Shown here: positions 14,268-23,706 of the stretch, in pieces
Position numbering within the stretch: the first letter of the stretch is position 1
Layout: the number at the start of each line of letters is the position of its first letter
Assembly (NCBI GenBank): GCA_029212405.1
Contig: JARGNR010000004.1
Coordinates: 16,993-80,992 of the forward strand
Length of the DNA: 64,000 nt
Direction of reading: 5' to 3'
Source of the DNA: Saprospiraceae bacterium
Lineage (GTDB): Bacteria > Bacteroidota > Bacteroidia > Chitinophagales > Saprospiraceae
Notes under the pieces: model-generated
Told to the model about the DNA's origin: nothing
The model's database searches: none
What the model saw: only the letters and a program-made list of their open reading frames with translations
Position numbers and translations under genes: made by a program

Positions 14268-15669
14268 GCCCTTTTTTGGAATTTACTTCCTTTTTTTACT
14301 TTTTATTTCTTGTAATGCATTTTCGCAGTCGGTAGATTATTTTATCATTAATGACATTATTTTAGATGGGAACAAGCGGACCAAAAATATAGTAATTTAT
14401 AATGAGTTAGACTTGTTGCCTGGAGATACCGTATTTCTTTCCGAATTTCCTACCAGAAAATTAGTCAACGAGAAACGACTATTGAGTACAGCTCTGTTTA
14501 CGGGAGTTGAGATCAATATTAAAAATTGGAATGTCACAGAACATGTTGGAGATATTCAAGTCATCATGCAAGAAAACTGGTATATCTATCCTTCTTTAAT
14601 TTTTGAACTGGCGGATAGAAATTTTAACGTGTGGTGGACCGATCAGAATAGGGATTTTAGTCGTGTCAATTATGGTTTGGGGTTAGATCATATTAATTTG
14701 CTGGGTAGAAAAGACAAAGTCAAATTAAAAGTACAACATGGGTATACGCGCAAATATGAAATAAAATACAACTATCCATACCTTTCTAGATATTGGGGTG
14801 CATTTGGAGAAATATTCTATGCCAACCAAAAGGAACTAGGATATAAGACCGAAAATAATAAACCAATCTTTAGAATGCTGGACGATGAGCGAATTTTGCT
14901 CCAGCGATTCAGGACAGGATTGGGTGTCAATCACAGACCTGACTTATTTAATTTTCATGATCTCAAACTAGAATTTCATAGCAATAGCGTAGATGAATTT
15001 GTTGCTGATGAATTAAATCCCAGTTACTTTTTGAATGGATCAAAGGATATTCAATATTTTGCATTTCGGTACAATTATGTTCACGATAAAAGGATTTTTA
15101 ATCTATATCCGGAGGGTGGATTTTTAATTGCTTTAAGTGTAGTCAAAGAGGGACTTGGTGTTTTTGGAGACTTCAACAACCTTTCTATTTCAGGGGGCAT
15201 AGAAAAGTATTATAAGTTAAGTAAAAACTGGATATGGGCGGGCAGAATAAAAGCTAAAACAAATCTGCTTAGAAATCAAATTCCATTTGCTAATAATCAA
15301 GGTCTTGGCTATGGAAACGACGTTGTAAGAGGATATGAATTGTATGTAGTGGATGGAACAGATTTCGTCTTGACAAAAACCTCCTTGAGGTACAAGTTAT
15401 TTGAAAGAAATAAAAGTTGGGGAAAATATATGGCACTAAGGCAATTCAAAAGGATGAATTTCAGGGTGTTTTTTAGATTAAATCTGGATTTTGGATATGT
15501 AAATGAGCCAACGTATAAAATAACAAACTCACTGAATAATAGATTTCTAGTAGGTTATGGACCTGCATTTGATATCTTACTTTACCACACCTATATTATG
15601 TCATTTGAATATAGCATCAACCACTTAGGTGAAAAAGGTTTATATATACGGTCATCCTTTAATTTTTGA
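14260..15669 (+). CDS. BamA/TamA-family outer-membrane protein
   Basis: 469 aa with a signal peptide (cleavage after NAFSQ, ~23). One POTRA-like domain spans ~25-115 (YFIINDIILDGNKRTKNIVIYNELDLLPGD). The rest is a beta-barrel (surface antigen D15 type) with the conserved VRGYELYVVDGTDF segment and a terminal aromatic (SSFNF). True BamA has five POTRA domains and ~800 residues, so this is a short paralogue. It may export proteins or lipids across the outer membrane; substrate unknown. Coupled to the CBS gene. Confidence 0.85.
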   Translation: MSRPFFGIYFLFLLFISCNAFSQSVDYFIINDIILDGNKRTKNIVIYNELDLLPGDTVFLSEFPTRKLVNEKRLLSTALFTGVEINIKNWNVTEHVGDIQVIMQENWYIYPSLIFELADRNFNVWWTDQNRDFSRVNYGLGLDHINLLGRKDKVKLKVQHGYTRKYEIKYNYPYLSRYWGAFGEIFYANQKELGYKTENNKPIFRMLDDERILLQRFRTGLGVNHRPDLFNFHDLKLEFHSNSVDEFVADELNPSYFLNGSKDIQYFAFRYNYVHDKRIFNLYPEGGFLIALSVVKEGLGVFGDFNNLSISGGIEKYYKLSKNWIWAGRIKAKTNLLRNQIPFANNQGLGYGNDVVRGYELYVVDGTDFVLTKTSLRYKLFERNKSWGKYMALRQFKRMNFRVFFRLNLDFGYVNEPTYKITNSLNNRFLVGYGPAFDILLYHTYIMSFEYSINHLGEKGLYIRSSFNF

Positions 15670-16057
15670 TAAAATTGTATGTTTTTTGAGTTTCCATGTT
15701 CATAAAACAGTCAACAATTTGTTAATCGAACGGCTCAAATACAAATGGATTAAAAAATGTCGTTATCATGCAGACAAAATAGACCAATCAAACAAAAAGA
15801 TATTCTGATTTGTACTCATTCTAATTAATTGAATTTGTAATAAGGAGTGAGTTGAATAGGTCAATTTTTGGACATGGATTATTCTAAACTTTGGAAGAGG
15901 TAAATTGCTTTGGATAGCAAATTTCTAATGAAAATTTGAATTGTTACATGAAAGGAAAAGTCTACGAATAGAAATTAGATATTACAGATTGGACTCCCTT
16001 TAATAATCAAGTAGAAATACATGTTTATTTTCTTACATTTGTGCTGCAAATCTTAAA
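15670..16057. other. 388-bp intergenic region
   Basis: No gene recognised in either strand. AT-rich, with a small hairpin (TTGCT/AGCAA near 15910). The only regulatory signal is a -7 box near its right end (16034-16041), listed separately. Confidence 0.4.
16034..16041 (+). promoter_or_regulatory. -7 element (TACATTTG) of the DUF2723 gene
   Basis: An exact TAnnTTTG lies 16 nt before the ATG at 16058; no clear -33 TTG at the expected distance. Confidence 0.4.
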
Positions 16058-19000
16058 ATGATTATGACTTCATTGAAAAAGTATTTTAATATAACAGGAA
16101 TTGCGATTTTCCTGATCACTTTCATCGTCTTCTTTATGTCTGCCGAAAGAGTAGGCAGTCTATGGGATTGTGGAGAATTTATTCTTGGTGCCCACAAATT
16201 ACAAGTTGTTCACCCACCGGGTGCTCCGTTGTTCCTTTTGATAGGGAGAATGTTTACTTGGGTGGCTACTGTATTCTCGGATACGCCTTCAGACATAGCC
16301 TTTGCGGTCAATTTAATGTCAGGTATGTCGACCTCATTAGCAGCGATGTTTGCTGGTTGGATTACCATGATGTTTGGAAAAATCGGAATGGTAGGCAGAG
16401 ATGGTTCTACAGATGAAGGTCAAAACATTGCACTCGCTTTGGGTGGATTAGCAACTGGTCTTGCAACTGCATTTGCTTCTTCTATTTGGTTTTCAGCGGT
16501 AGAAGGCGAAGTTTATGCCATGTCTACTATGTTTACAGCACTTACATATTGGGCGGCTGTAAAATGGTATTACTTACCGAATGATAAAAATTCTGATAGA
16601 TGGTTGGTGCTCAGTATTTTTGCGGCAGGACTATCTATTGGTGTTCACTTATTGAGTTTATTGACTTTTCCAGCAATAGCATTATTGTATTATTATAAAA
16701 AATATAACAATACAAATACAGCTGGTGTTATTATTAGCCTTGTAGGTGTAATTGGATTGTTTTTCTTATTGTTTGCTCCAGTTGGAGGTGGTATTGGAGG
16801 GCGATTAATTGGTTTATTATTAATTGCTTCACTATATCCGTTGAAAGATGAACTTAAAGACCTTTCTATAAAACAATTACTAGAGCCAATAGCTGCATTA
16901 GGGCTAGGGGTTTTTGCAATTGGATTTGTTCAAAAAGTAATTATTGTTTGGATTCCAACACTTTGGATGAAAATGGATGTATTCATGGTCAATAGTGTTG
17001 GGATGCCCGTGCATTCTGGTTTGATTCCTACGGTATTGATTTTGGGATCTCTTGCTTATTTGGTACTAAGATATGCACATAAGAACGGGTATTACATGCT
17101 TCAGTTATTTACGGTGTCTTCTATTTTGGTTACGGTTGCATTTTCCACCATAGGAACGGTAGTCATCAGAGCCAATGCAGACACTCCAGTGAATATGAAT
17201 GTCCCTAGTGATGCAACTCGTCTCTTACCTTATTTGAATAGAGAGCAGTATGGAGAACGAGCTTTATTAAGAGGACCCCATTATAATGCAAAACCTGAAG
17301 ATGTAGAACGTGAAGACAGATTGGGCCTGGTCAATGGTAGGTACGAAGTAGTGGATGAAAAGTTTACCTACGTCTATAAGAATGAAGATAAAATCATGTT
17401 TCCTCGAATGGGGCATACAGAGGCAAGTAGACCTCAGTTGCACAATATGTGGAGAGGACAAATCATGGACGAAAATGTAGGTAAGCCAGGAATGGACTAT
17501 AACCTTAAGTTTATGATGAAGTATCAAGTGAGTTGGATGTACTGGAGGTATTTTATGTGGAATTTTGTAGGAAAGCAGAACGGAGAACAAGGATATTACC
17601 CTTGGGATATTAGAGATGGGCATTGGAAATCGGGGATTGGTGCTTTTGATTCTAAAAAGCTTTATAACATGTCTGAACAACCTGACACAATGAAAGACAA
17701 TAAAGCAAGCAACTCCTATTTTTTCTTGCCATTAATATTTGGTCTCTTGGGTATTTTGTGGCATTTTTCAAGAAGTAGACGAGAGTTCCTCTCTTTGCTT
17801 ATCATGTTTTTATTGACGGGGCTTGGTATTATATTGTATTCCAATCAACCTCCAAACGAGCCAAGAGAACGTGATTATATCTTTGCTGGGTCCTTTATGG
17901 CATTTAGTATGTGGATAGGAATGGGAGTCTTTGCCTTGTATGATATCTTTAAAGACAACTTAAAAATGTCTGGACTGGTACCTTCAATTGTTGCTGGAGC
18001 TTTGGTGCTTTCTGCACCGATCATTATGGGATTCCAAAATTTTGATGATCATAGTCGAGCAGACATACAGGCTTCCAGAGATTATGCAGCCAATTTTTTG
18101 AATTCTGTTGAGGAGAATGCGATTCTATTTACCTATGGAGACAATGATACGTATCCGTTATGGTATGCTCAAGAAGTAGAAGGAATACGTACAGATGTGA
18201 GAGTTGTCAATTTAAGTTTGATTGCGGTAGATTGGTATATAAACAAGTTGAGGAATAAAGTGAATAATTCAGACCCAATAAAGCTGAGTATTCCTGCAGA
18301 TGCGATAAGAGGGAAATTGAGAAATCAAGTATTTTTCTTCAATCCAAATAATCCACAAGATGATGTTCTTAATAATCCATTACCATTGGATAGAGCACTT
18401 CAGTTTATAGCCAATCCTAAAAACGTTCAAAATGGACAAACGATTTTGAATTCGAAGAATCTTGTAATTCCAATTAACGAATCAAAATATAGATCTTCAG
18501 GAATGTTAGATAATATTGATTCCATTCCGTTAGAAAGAAGTATTAATATAAAGTTCCCTCAATCGAAGTCATATATTACAAAAGACGATTTGGCGGTGTT
18601 GGATATCATTAGTTCAAATTTCTATGATCGACCTATTTATTTTGCAACTACCTGTAAGAATGAAAAACTTCAAGGATTAAATGATTATATGCAATTAGAA
18701 GGATTGGCATTAAGATTAGTGCCGATCAAGACAAGAAGTGATCAATCTTTAGCGATTTACGGAAGTGGACGTGCGGATTTAGATGCTATTTATGACAACG
18801 TTATGAATAAATGGAGTTGGGGTAATTTTGATAAAAAAGATTTATTTGTAGATAAAAACTATATGGCAGAAGTTCAAGCTATGAAGATGGCTATGCTCAG
18901 AGCTTCAGCGTTGATGACTCAGAAAGGAGATACTAAAAGAGCGGCAGATTTAGCGAAGAAGTATTTTGAAGGTTTTCCTCACATGAATTTTGCCTATGAT

Positions 19001-19279
19001 GCTGGAGTGGTTCCTTTTATAAATGTATTAGTAAGAACAGGAGAATTTGAAGATGCGAAAAAGCACCTTAGAATTTTAGGGGAGGAATCGAGACAATACA
19101 TGAAATTCTATGAATCATTGTCTCCTGAGGACTTTGAGGGTTTCCAGCAAGATATTGGTTTCTATACCAGGGCGATTGAAGATGTGTTGAGTCTTTCAAA
19201 AGAAGTAGAGGACCCTACATTTGCTAAAGAAATGACAGATTTAGTTGGACCTTATTCTGTAAGTGCCATTCAAGATTAA
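16058..19279 (+). CDS. DUF2723 family glycosyltransferase (GT117, protein O-mannosyltransferase-like)
   Basis: 1073 aa. The N-terminal half has about ten or more membrane helices, with the DUF2723 signature near residues 30-60 (GSLWDCGEFILGAHKLQVVHPPGAPLF), including the acidic residues expected in the GT-C active site. A large soluble C-terminal region includes HEAT/TPR-like helices (~950-1060). Members are nearly universal in Bacteroidota and are thought to glycosylate exported proteins from a lipid-linked donor. It stands alone between its own -7 box and a perfect terminator. Confidence 0.88.
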   Translation: MIMTSLKKYFNITGIAIFLITFIVFFMSAERVGSLWDCGEFILGAHKLQVVHPPGAPLFLLIGRMFTWVATVFSDTPSDIAFAVNLMSGMSTSLAAMFAGWITMMFGKIGMVGRDGSTDEGQNIALALGGLATGLATAFASSIWFSAVEGEVYAMSTMFTALTYWAAVKWYYLPNDKNSDRWLVLSIFAAGLSIGVHLLSLLTFPAIALLYYYKKYNNTNTAGVIISLVGVIGLFFLLFAPVGGGIGGRLIGLLLIASLYPLKDELKDLSIKQLLEPIAALGLGVFAIGFVQKVIIVWIPTLWMKMDVFMVNSVGMPVHSGLIPTVLILGSLAYLVLRYAHKNGYYMLQLFTVSSILVTVAFSTIGTVVIRANADTPVNMNVPSDATRLLPYLNREQYGERALLRGPHYNAKPEDVEREDRLGLVNGRYEVVDEKFTYVYKNEDKIMFPRMGHTEASRPQLHNMWRGQIMDENVGKPGMDYNLKFMMKYQVSWMYWRYFMWNFVGKQNGEQGYYPWDIRDGHWKSGIGAFDSKKLYNMSEQPDTMKDNKASNSYFFLPLIFGLLGILWHFSRSRREFLSLLIMFLLTGLGIILYSNQPPNEPRERDYIFAGSFMAFSMWIGMGVFALYDIFKDNLKMSGLVPSIVAGALVLSAPIIMGFQNFDDHSRADIQASRDYAANFLNSVEENAILFTYGDNDTYPLWYAQEVEGIRTDVRVVNLSLIAVDWYINKLRNKVNNSDPIKLSIPADAIRGKLRNQVFFFNPNNPQDDVLNNPLPLDRALQFIANPKNVQNGQTILNSKNLVIPINESKYRSSGMLDNIDSIPLERSINIKFPQSKSYITKDDLAVLDIISSNFYDRPIYFATTCKNEKLQGLNDYMQLEGLALRLVPIKTRSDQSLAIYGSGRADLDAIYDNVMNKWSWGNFDKKDLFVDKNYMAEVQAMKMAMLRASALMTQKGDTKRAADLAKKYFEGFPHMNFAYDAGVVPFINVLVRTGEFEDAKKHLRILGEESRQYMKFYESLSPEDFEGFQQDIGFYTRAIEDVLSLSKEVEDPTFAKEMTDLVGPYSVSAIQD

Positions 19280-19286
19280 AAATATC

Positions 19287-19319
19287 AAAAAGACGATTCA
19301 AAATTTTGAATCGTCTTTT
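19287..19319. terminator. bidirectional-looking terminator, perfect palindrome
   Basis: GACGATTCAAAATTTTGAATCGTC is a perfect 24-nt palindrome flanked by A and T runs, 8 nt after the DUF2723 stop. Confidence 0.75.
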
Positions 19320-19344
19320 CTGTTTTCAGTGTAAAATAATTAAA

Positions 19345-19779
19345 ATGAGAAAAGTAGCTATAGGGTGTGATCATGCTGGTTTTGCTTACAAGAGTACCAT
19401 TATTCGTGTTTTAAAAAAGGAGAACATAGAAGTAATTGACAAAGGAACGTATTCGGAAGAATCGGTAGATTATCCTGATTTTGTGCATCCGGTAGCAGAA
19501 TTGGTTGAACAGGGTGAAGTTGAATTTGGTGTGTTGATTTGTGGAAGCGGAAATGGTGTATCAATGGCAGCAAATAAACATCAGGCGGTAAGAGCGGCAC
19601 TGTGTTGGAAAGTAGAATTAGCGGCTTTAGCTAGGCAACACAATAATGCCAATGTGCTTTCGATTCCAGCACGATTTGTAAGTGCAAAAATGGCGAGGCA
19701 AATGGTACATACATTTGCCAATACAGAGTTCGAAGGAGGCAGACACGGCCGCAGAGTAGACAAAATAAGTCACTGCTAG
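19345..19779 (+). CDS. rpiB: ribose-5-phosphate isomerase B
   Basis: 144 aa from the ATG at 19345; the upstream 13 track residues overlap the terminator and are not conserved. The RpiB/LacAB fold is clear: IGCDHAGF at the N-terminus, SVDYPDF, the active-site CGSGNGVSMAANK (Cys ~66) and NNANVLSIPARFVS. It interconverts ribose-5-phosphate and ribulose-5-phosphate in the pentose phosphate pathway in the cytosol. Length is normal. The next gene (M28 peptidase) is separated by ~120 bp. Confidence 0.93.
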   Translation: MRKVAIGCDHAGFAYKSTIIRVLKKENIEVIDKGTYSEESVDYPDFVHPVAELVEQGEVEFGVLICGSGNGVSMAANKHQAVRAALCWKVELAALARQHNNANVLSIPARFVSAKMARQMVHTFANTEFEGGRHGRRVDKISHC

Positions 19780-19901
19780 CGTTAAGAAATCTAAAAAAAC
19801 AAGTAAGTAATTGTCTAAAACGCTGAATAGTACTACTATTGCAGCCGATTTGGGGTATTCAATACCTACTCATCTATATTATTAGTGTCAAAACATTTAA
19901 G

Positions 19902-21521
19902 ATGACAAAAAATTTCTTTTTTATTGTATTGTGTTTACTAGCATTTCAGATGCAGGCTCAGTATGAAAGTGGAGTATCAATTCCTGATTCCACAGCAGTT
20001 TTAATTGATGATGAAACTGATTTACGTGTAAAATATGCAAATTCTATAACTGCTTCAGATATGGAACAGCACTTAACTATTATAGCAGGTGATGCATTTC
20101 AGGGCAGAGAGACAGGTACAAATGGAAACAATCAAGCAGCAAATTATATTTCCAAGTATTTTAATTTACTTCAATTAAATAGACCAGGAGTAGAAGGGAG
20201 TTATTTTCAACAAGTAGCTTTTACTTTTTCTAAGTGGGTGGACTCTGATATTTTTGTCGGAGAAACGAGATATAGACATTTGCGTGATTTTGTCGCTTTT
20301 CCTCAAAAAAATGAAAGTGTTCCTGCTATTTCTACGGATGAAGTGATTTACTTGGGATATGGTATTGATGATCCTGAATACAGTGATTACAAAAAGAACG
20401 ATGTTAAAGGGAAGGTAATATTGATCAACAAAGGAGAGCCGATTAAAAAAGATAGTACATCTTGGATTACTGGAAGTAGAGAGATGTCTGATTGGTCTAC
20501 AGATCCAGATAAAAAGTTAATTGCAGCTAAAAAGAATGGAGTAAAATTGGTGCTCATCATTGAAAATGACATTAAAGGACTAATTGCAGCCAATAGAAGA
20601 CTGTTTGGAGAAGTGACAGAGTTGGGAGATAAGACCAATGAAGAGATTCCATATGCAAATCATGTGTTTATTTCATCCACTATTGCAAGAGACATTATTG
20701 GTAAAAAGGAAAAAAAGATAGTGAAGTCAAGAAAGCGATCTAATAAAAAAGGGAAAGCTTGTGATGTCAAAGTGAAAAGGAACATAATTGTAAACCAATC
20801 AAAAAGTGTCCGAACGCTTGTAGGGCAAAATGTATTAGGTTTTTTAGAAGGGACGGATAAGAAAGATGAAATTGTTGTGGTATCAGCGCATTATGACCAT
20901 TTGGGTATGCGAGGAGAAGATATTTATAATGGAGCAGATGATAATGGCTCTGGGACTACTACGGTATTGGAATTGGCAGAGGCTTTTCGTTTAGCAAGTT
21001 CCGCAGGAGATGGCCCCCGAAGAAGTATTTTATTTTTATTGGTGACAGGAGAAGAAAAAGGATTACTAGGATCCTATTATTACGCTGAGAATCCAGTGTA
21101 TAGTTTAGAAAATACGATTGCCAATGTAAATATTGATATGGTAGGAAGAGTGGATGAGAAATATGCTGAGAATCCAGAATATATTTATGTAATAGGTTCG
21201 GATAGATTAAGTTCAGATCTACATCAGATCAATGAGGAGGCAAATAAGAAGTATACAGGTTTGACATTGGATTATAAGTATAACTCAGAAACAGACCCAA
21301 ATAGATTTTATTTCCGGTCTGATCATTACAATTTTGCAAAGAATGGTATTCCTGCGATTTTTTATTTCAATGGTGTACATGAGGATTATCACAGGACAAC
21401 AGATACTGTAGATAAAATCAATTTTGAGAAAATGGCAAAAATAGGAAGGTTGATCTTTCATACTACATGGGAGTTGGCCAATAGAGATGAACGAATTGTT
21501 GTAGATGGTATCGTAAAGTAA
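19902..21521 (+). CDS. secreted M28-family metallopeptidase
   Basis: 539 aa from the ATG at 19902, which opens a good signal peptide (MTKNFFFIVLCLLAFQMQAQ); the track start lacks this. A PA-like insert is followed by the M28 catalytic domain. All zinc ligands and catalytic residues are visible: SAHYDHLG, GADDNGSGT, GEEKGLLGS, NIDMVG and FRSDHYNF. A strongly basic ~35-residue stretch (near KKEKKIVKSRKRSNKKGKA) lies between the PA and catalytic parts and looks like a surface loop. Likely an aminopeptidase exported to the periplasm or surface. Confidence 0.9.
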   Translation: MTKNFFFIVLCLLAFQMQAQYESGVSIPDSTAVLIDDETDLRVKYANSITASDMEQHLTIIAGDAFQGRETGTNGNNQAANYISKYFNLLQLNRPGVEGSYFQQVAFTFSKWVDSDIFVGETRYRHLRDFVAFPQKNESVPAISTDEVIYLGYGIDDPEYSDYKKNDVKGKVILINKGEPIKKDSTSWITGSREMSDWSTDPDKKLIAAKKNGVKLVLIIENDIKGLIAANRRLFGEVTELGDKTNEEIPYANHVFISSTIARDIIGKKEKKIVKSRKRSNKKGKACDVKVKRNIIVNQSKSVRTLVGQNVLGFLEGTDKKDEIVVVSAHYDHLGMRGEDIYNGADDNGSGTTTVLELAEAFRLASSAGDGPRRSILFLLVTGEEKGLLGSYYYAENPVYSLENTIANVNIDMVGRVDEKYAENPEYIYVIGSDRLSSDLHQINEEANKKYTGLTLDYKYNSETDPNRFYFRSDHYNFAKNGIPAIFYFNGVHEDYHRTTDTVDKINFEKMAKIGRLIFHTTWELANRDERIVVDGIVK

Positions 21522-21581
21522 GCATACGAATCAGTACACCTATACGTTCAATTAGTATTCATTGACATAATAAATAGAGAC

Positions 21582-22949
21582 ATGAGGTTTCGAAATATAG
21601 TTCTTTTTACAGCTTTGATTTGTGCGACTTTCGCCAAGTCAAATGCCCAATCTTATCTCGTTGACAAAGTTGTGGCGAAAGTGGGAAGTGAATTTGTTTT
21701 ATTGTCTGAAGTAGAAGATCAATATGCATATAGTTTAACTCAGGATCCAACTCTGACAGAAGATATCAAGTGCCAGATTTTGGATAATTTGATCGCTCAA
21801 AAAGTGATTATATATCAAGCAAAATTGGATAGTGTTGAGGTATCTGACCAGGAAGTCGAAGCTCAATTAGAGTTAAGGTTTGACAATATTTTACGTCAAA
21901 TGAATGGTGATGAGGAGTTTTTTGCGGATTATTATGGCGCAGGAGTTGCTGAAATGAAGGAGCGATATAGAGATGATCAAAAGCAACAAATACTTGCTGA
22001 GCGAATGCAGATGAAATTAATCAATTCAGTCACGATTACGCCAGAAGAAGTGCAAATGTTTTATGATCGAATTCCAAAGGATAGTTTGCCTTACTTGGAT
22101 TCAGAAGTAGAATTAGGTGAATTAGTGATCAAGCCGTCAGTCAATGATGAGCAAAAAAAGATTGCCAAAGAAAAATTAGAAGGAATTGCTGCTAAGATTA
22201 TTTCGGGAGAAGAGTCATTTGAGACGATGGCATTAAAATATTCGATGGATCCAGGTTCGGGTGCGAGAGGCGGTGATTTGGGATTTGCAAAGCGTGGAGC
22301 TTATGTGCCTGAATTTGAAGCTGCGGTGTTTTCATTAAAAGAAGGAGAATTATCTGAAATTATTGAAACAGAGTATGGATTTCACATTATAAAGCAATTA
22401 GAAAGAAGAGGAAATAATGTCAGAGCAAGGCATATTTTGATTAAGCCAGACTTAACGGAGTCGGACATGGCCAAAGCAAGGGGAAAATTAGATAGCATTA
22501 AAAACTTGATTGTATTGGACTCCATATCGTTTGAAGCTGCTGTAAAGAGATTTGGAAATAAAAAAACAGAGAGCTATAATAACAACGGTAGAATCAAAAA
22601 TAGAGCAACGGGTAATAACTTTTTCCGAACAGATGAATTAGATCCAGATGTATATTTTGAAATTATAGATTTGGAACCGGGTCAATTTACAAAGGTCATT
22701 GAGGATAAGGACTTTGGTGGAGAAACGAGATTTAGGATATTACAGCTTCAGTCGATCACAAAACCTCACAAGGCTAATTTGGCTCAGGATTACGATAAGA
22801 TTTCGCAATATGCTAAAGAAGGAAAGAAGGCAGAATACTTTAGTACTTGGATTGTAGGAAAAATGGATGAAACATTTATTGAGGTAAATCAGAGATATAA
22901 GGATTGTGAAAACATGAAAAAATATATCAAAGGAGGTAAATCTGATTAA
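21582..22949 (+). CDS. SurA-like periplasmic peptidyl-prolyl isomerase
   Basis: 455 aa with a signal peptide (~22). A SurA N-terminal chaperone domain (VDKVVAKVGSEFVLLSEVEDQY) is followed by two parvulin (PpiC) domains (~175-275 and ~278-390), the first carrying the usual GGDLGFAKRGAYVPEFEAAVFSLKEGELSEII stretch and the second diverged. SurA helps outer-membrane proteins fold. Sits 60 bp after the M28 peptidase and is followed by a strong terminator. Confidence 0.88.
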   Translation: MRFRNIVLFTALICATFAKSNAQSYLVDKVVAKVGSEFVLLSEVEDQYAYSLTQDPTLTEDIKCQILDNLIAQKVIIYQAKLDSVEVSDQEVEAQLELRFDNILRQMNGDEEFFADYYGAGVAEMKERYRDDQKQQILAERMQMKLINSVTITPEEVQMFYDRIPKDSLPYLDSEVELGELVIKPSVNDEQKKIAKEKLEGIAAKIISGEESFETMALKYSMDPGSGARGGDLGFAKRGAYVPEFEAAVFSLKEGELSEIIETEYGFHIIKQLERRGNNVRARHILIKPDLTESDMAKARGKLDSIKNLIVLDSISFEAAVKRFGNKKTESYNNNGRIKNRATGNNFFRTDELDPDVYFEIIDLEPGQFTKVIEDKDFGGETRFRILQLQSITKPHKANLAQDYDKISQYAKEGKKAEYFSTWIVGKMDETFIEVNQRYKDCENMKKYIKGGKSD

Positions 22950-22990
22950 AGAATTTTATTAGATATTAGGTTCTAATGTGTATCCAAAAC

Positions 22991-23026
22991 AAAAAAGCAA
23001 GCTTAATTTACCAAGCTTGCTTTTTT
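22991..23026. terminator. bidirectional terminator
   Basis: A perfect 14-bp stem AAAAAAGCAAGCTT / AAGCTTGCTTTTTT with an 8-nt loop. It lies between convergent genes (surA-like on plus, DUF3276 on minus) and serves both. Confidence 0.85.
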
Positions 23027-23054
23027 GTTTATACCTAAGAATATGAAGGGTTAA

Positions 23055-23465
23055 TTACCAACTAACATCTTCTTCACTGACATCTGTTTCGTCGCTGGAA
23101 CTTGTTTCAGTTTTGTCATTGGACTCTTCGATTTTGGCAGCAGCTGCATTTGCTGCATTTTCTTTTTCCCACTCAGCTTGTCTTCTTTCGTATTGCTCGT
23201 AGTCAAAATCAGGCATTAATTCCGTTTTAACATGATTAATAACTTCTGTCAAACCATTGTGAAATCTATTAAAATCTTCTTTGTAAAGAAAGATTTTATG
23301 TCGATCATATCCTTGACCATTAAACCTTTTAGTACTTTCAGTTAGCGTGATATAAAAATCTTCACCTTTTGTTTTTCTAACATCAAAAAAGTACGTTCTT
23401 CTCTTTCCTGCTCTCACTTTAGTAGTGTAAACAGATTCCATATTGTTAAACCCTTCGTTTTCCAC
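23055..23465 (-). CDS. DUF3276 (PUR-alpha-like) nucleic-acid-binding protein
   Basis: 136 aa; a second ATG (23441) could also start it. Residues ~8-80 form the PUR repeat-like domain (VYTTKVRAGKRRTYFFDVRKTKGEDFYITLTES, HKIFLYKEDFNRFHNGL). The C-terminal ~50 residues are acidic and low-complexity (SSSDETDVSEEDVSW). Bacteroidota PUR-alpha homologues bind single-stranded DNA and RNA. A minus-strand -7 box TACGTTTG lies at 23532-23525. Confidence 0.87.
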   Translation of the reverse strand: MENEGFNNMESVYTTKVRAGKRRTYFFDVRKTKGEDFYITLTESTKRFNGQGYDRHKIFLYKEDFNRFHNGLTEVINHVKTELMPDFDYEQYERRQAEWEKENAANAAAAKIEESNDKTETSSSDETDVSEEDVSW

Positions 23466-23668
23466 TTTATCAATAATTTGTCTTAAAAAATTAGATTTCT
23501 TGCCATAAATGTAAACAAACTTTGCAAACGTAGAAGGTAAATTTTAAAGATTCATGGTTTATCCCTAAAAAAGATAGTTTATTTTGAATTTTTTTAGTGA
23601 TTTAAAGTAAATCCAGTTAATAAATTGATACTATTTCAACCGAATGAATAAAATCTGCGTTTAATCTC

Positions 23669-23676
23669 TACATTTG
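23669..23676 (+). promoter_or_regulatory. -7 element (TACATTTG) of the ABC exporter gene
   Basis: An exact TAnnTTTG 31 nt before the TTG start; -33 element unclear. Confidence 0.4.
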
Positions 23677-23706
23677 CGTTTCTAATTCATTTAAGTTCTC
23701 TCTGAT

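Noticed and set aside
16162-16416. 84-aa ORF inside the DUF2723 gene
   Set aside because: Out-of-frame shadow of a real gene.
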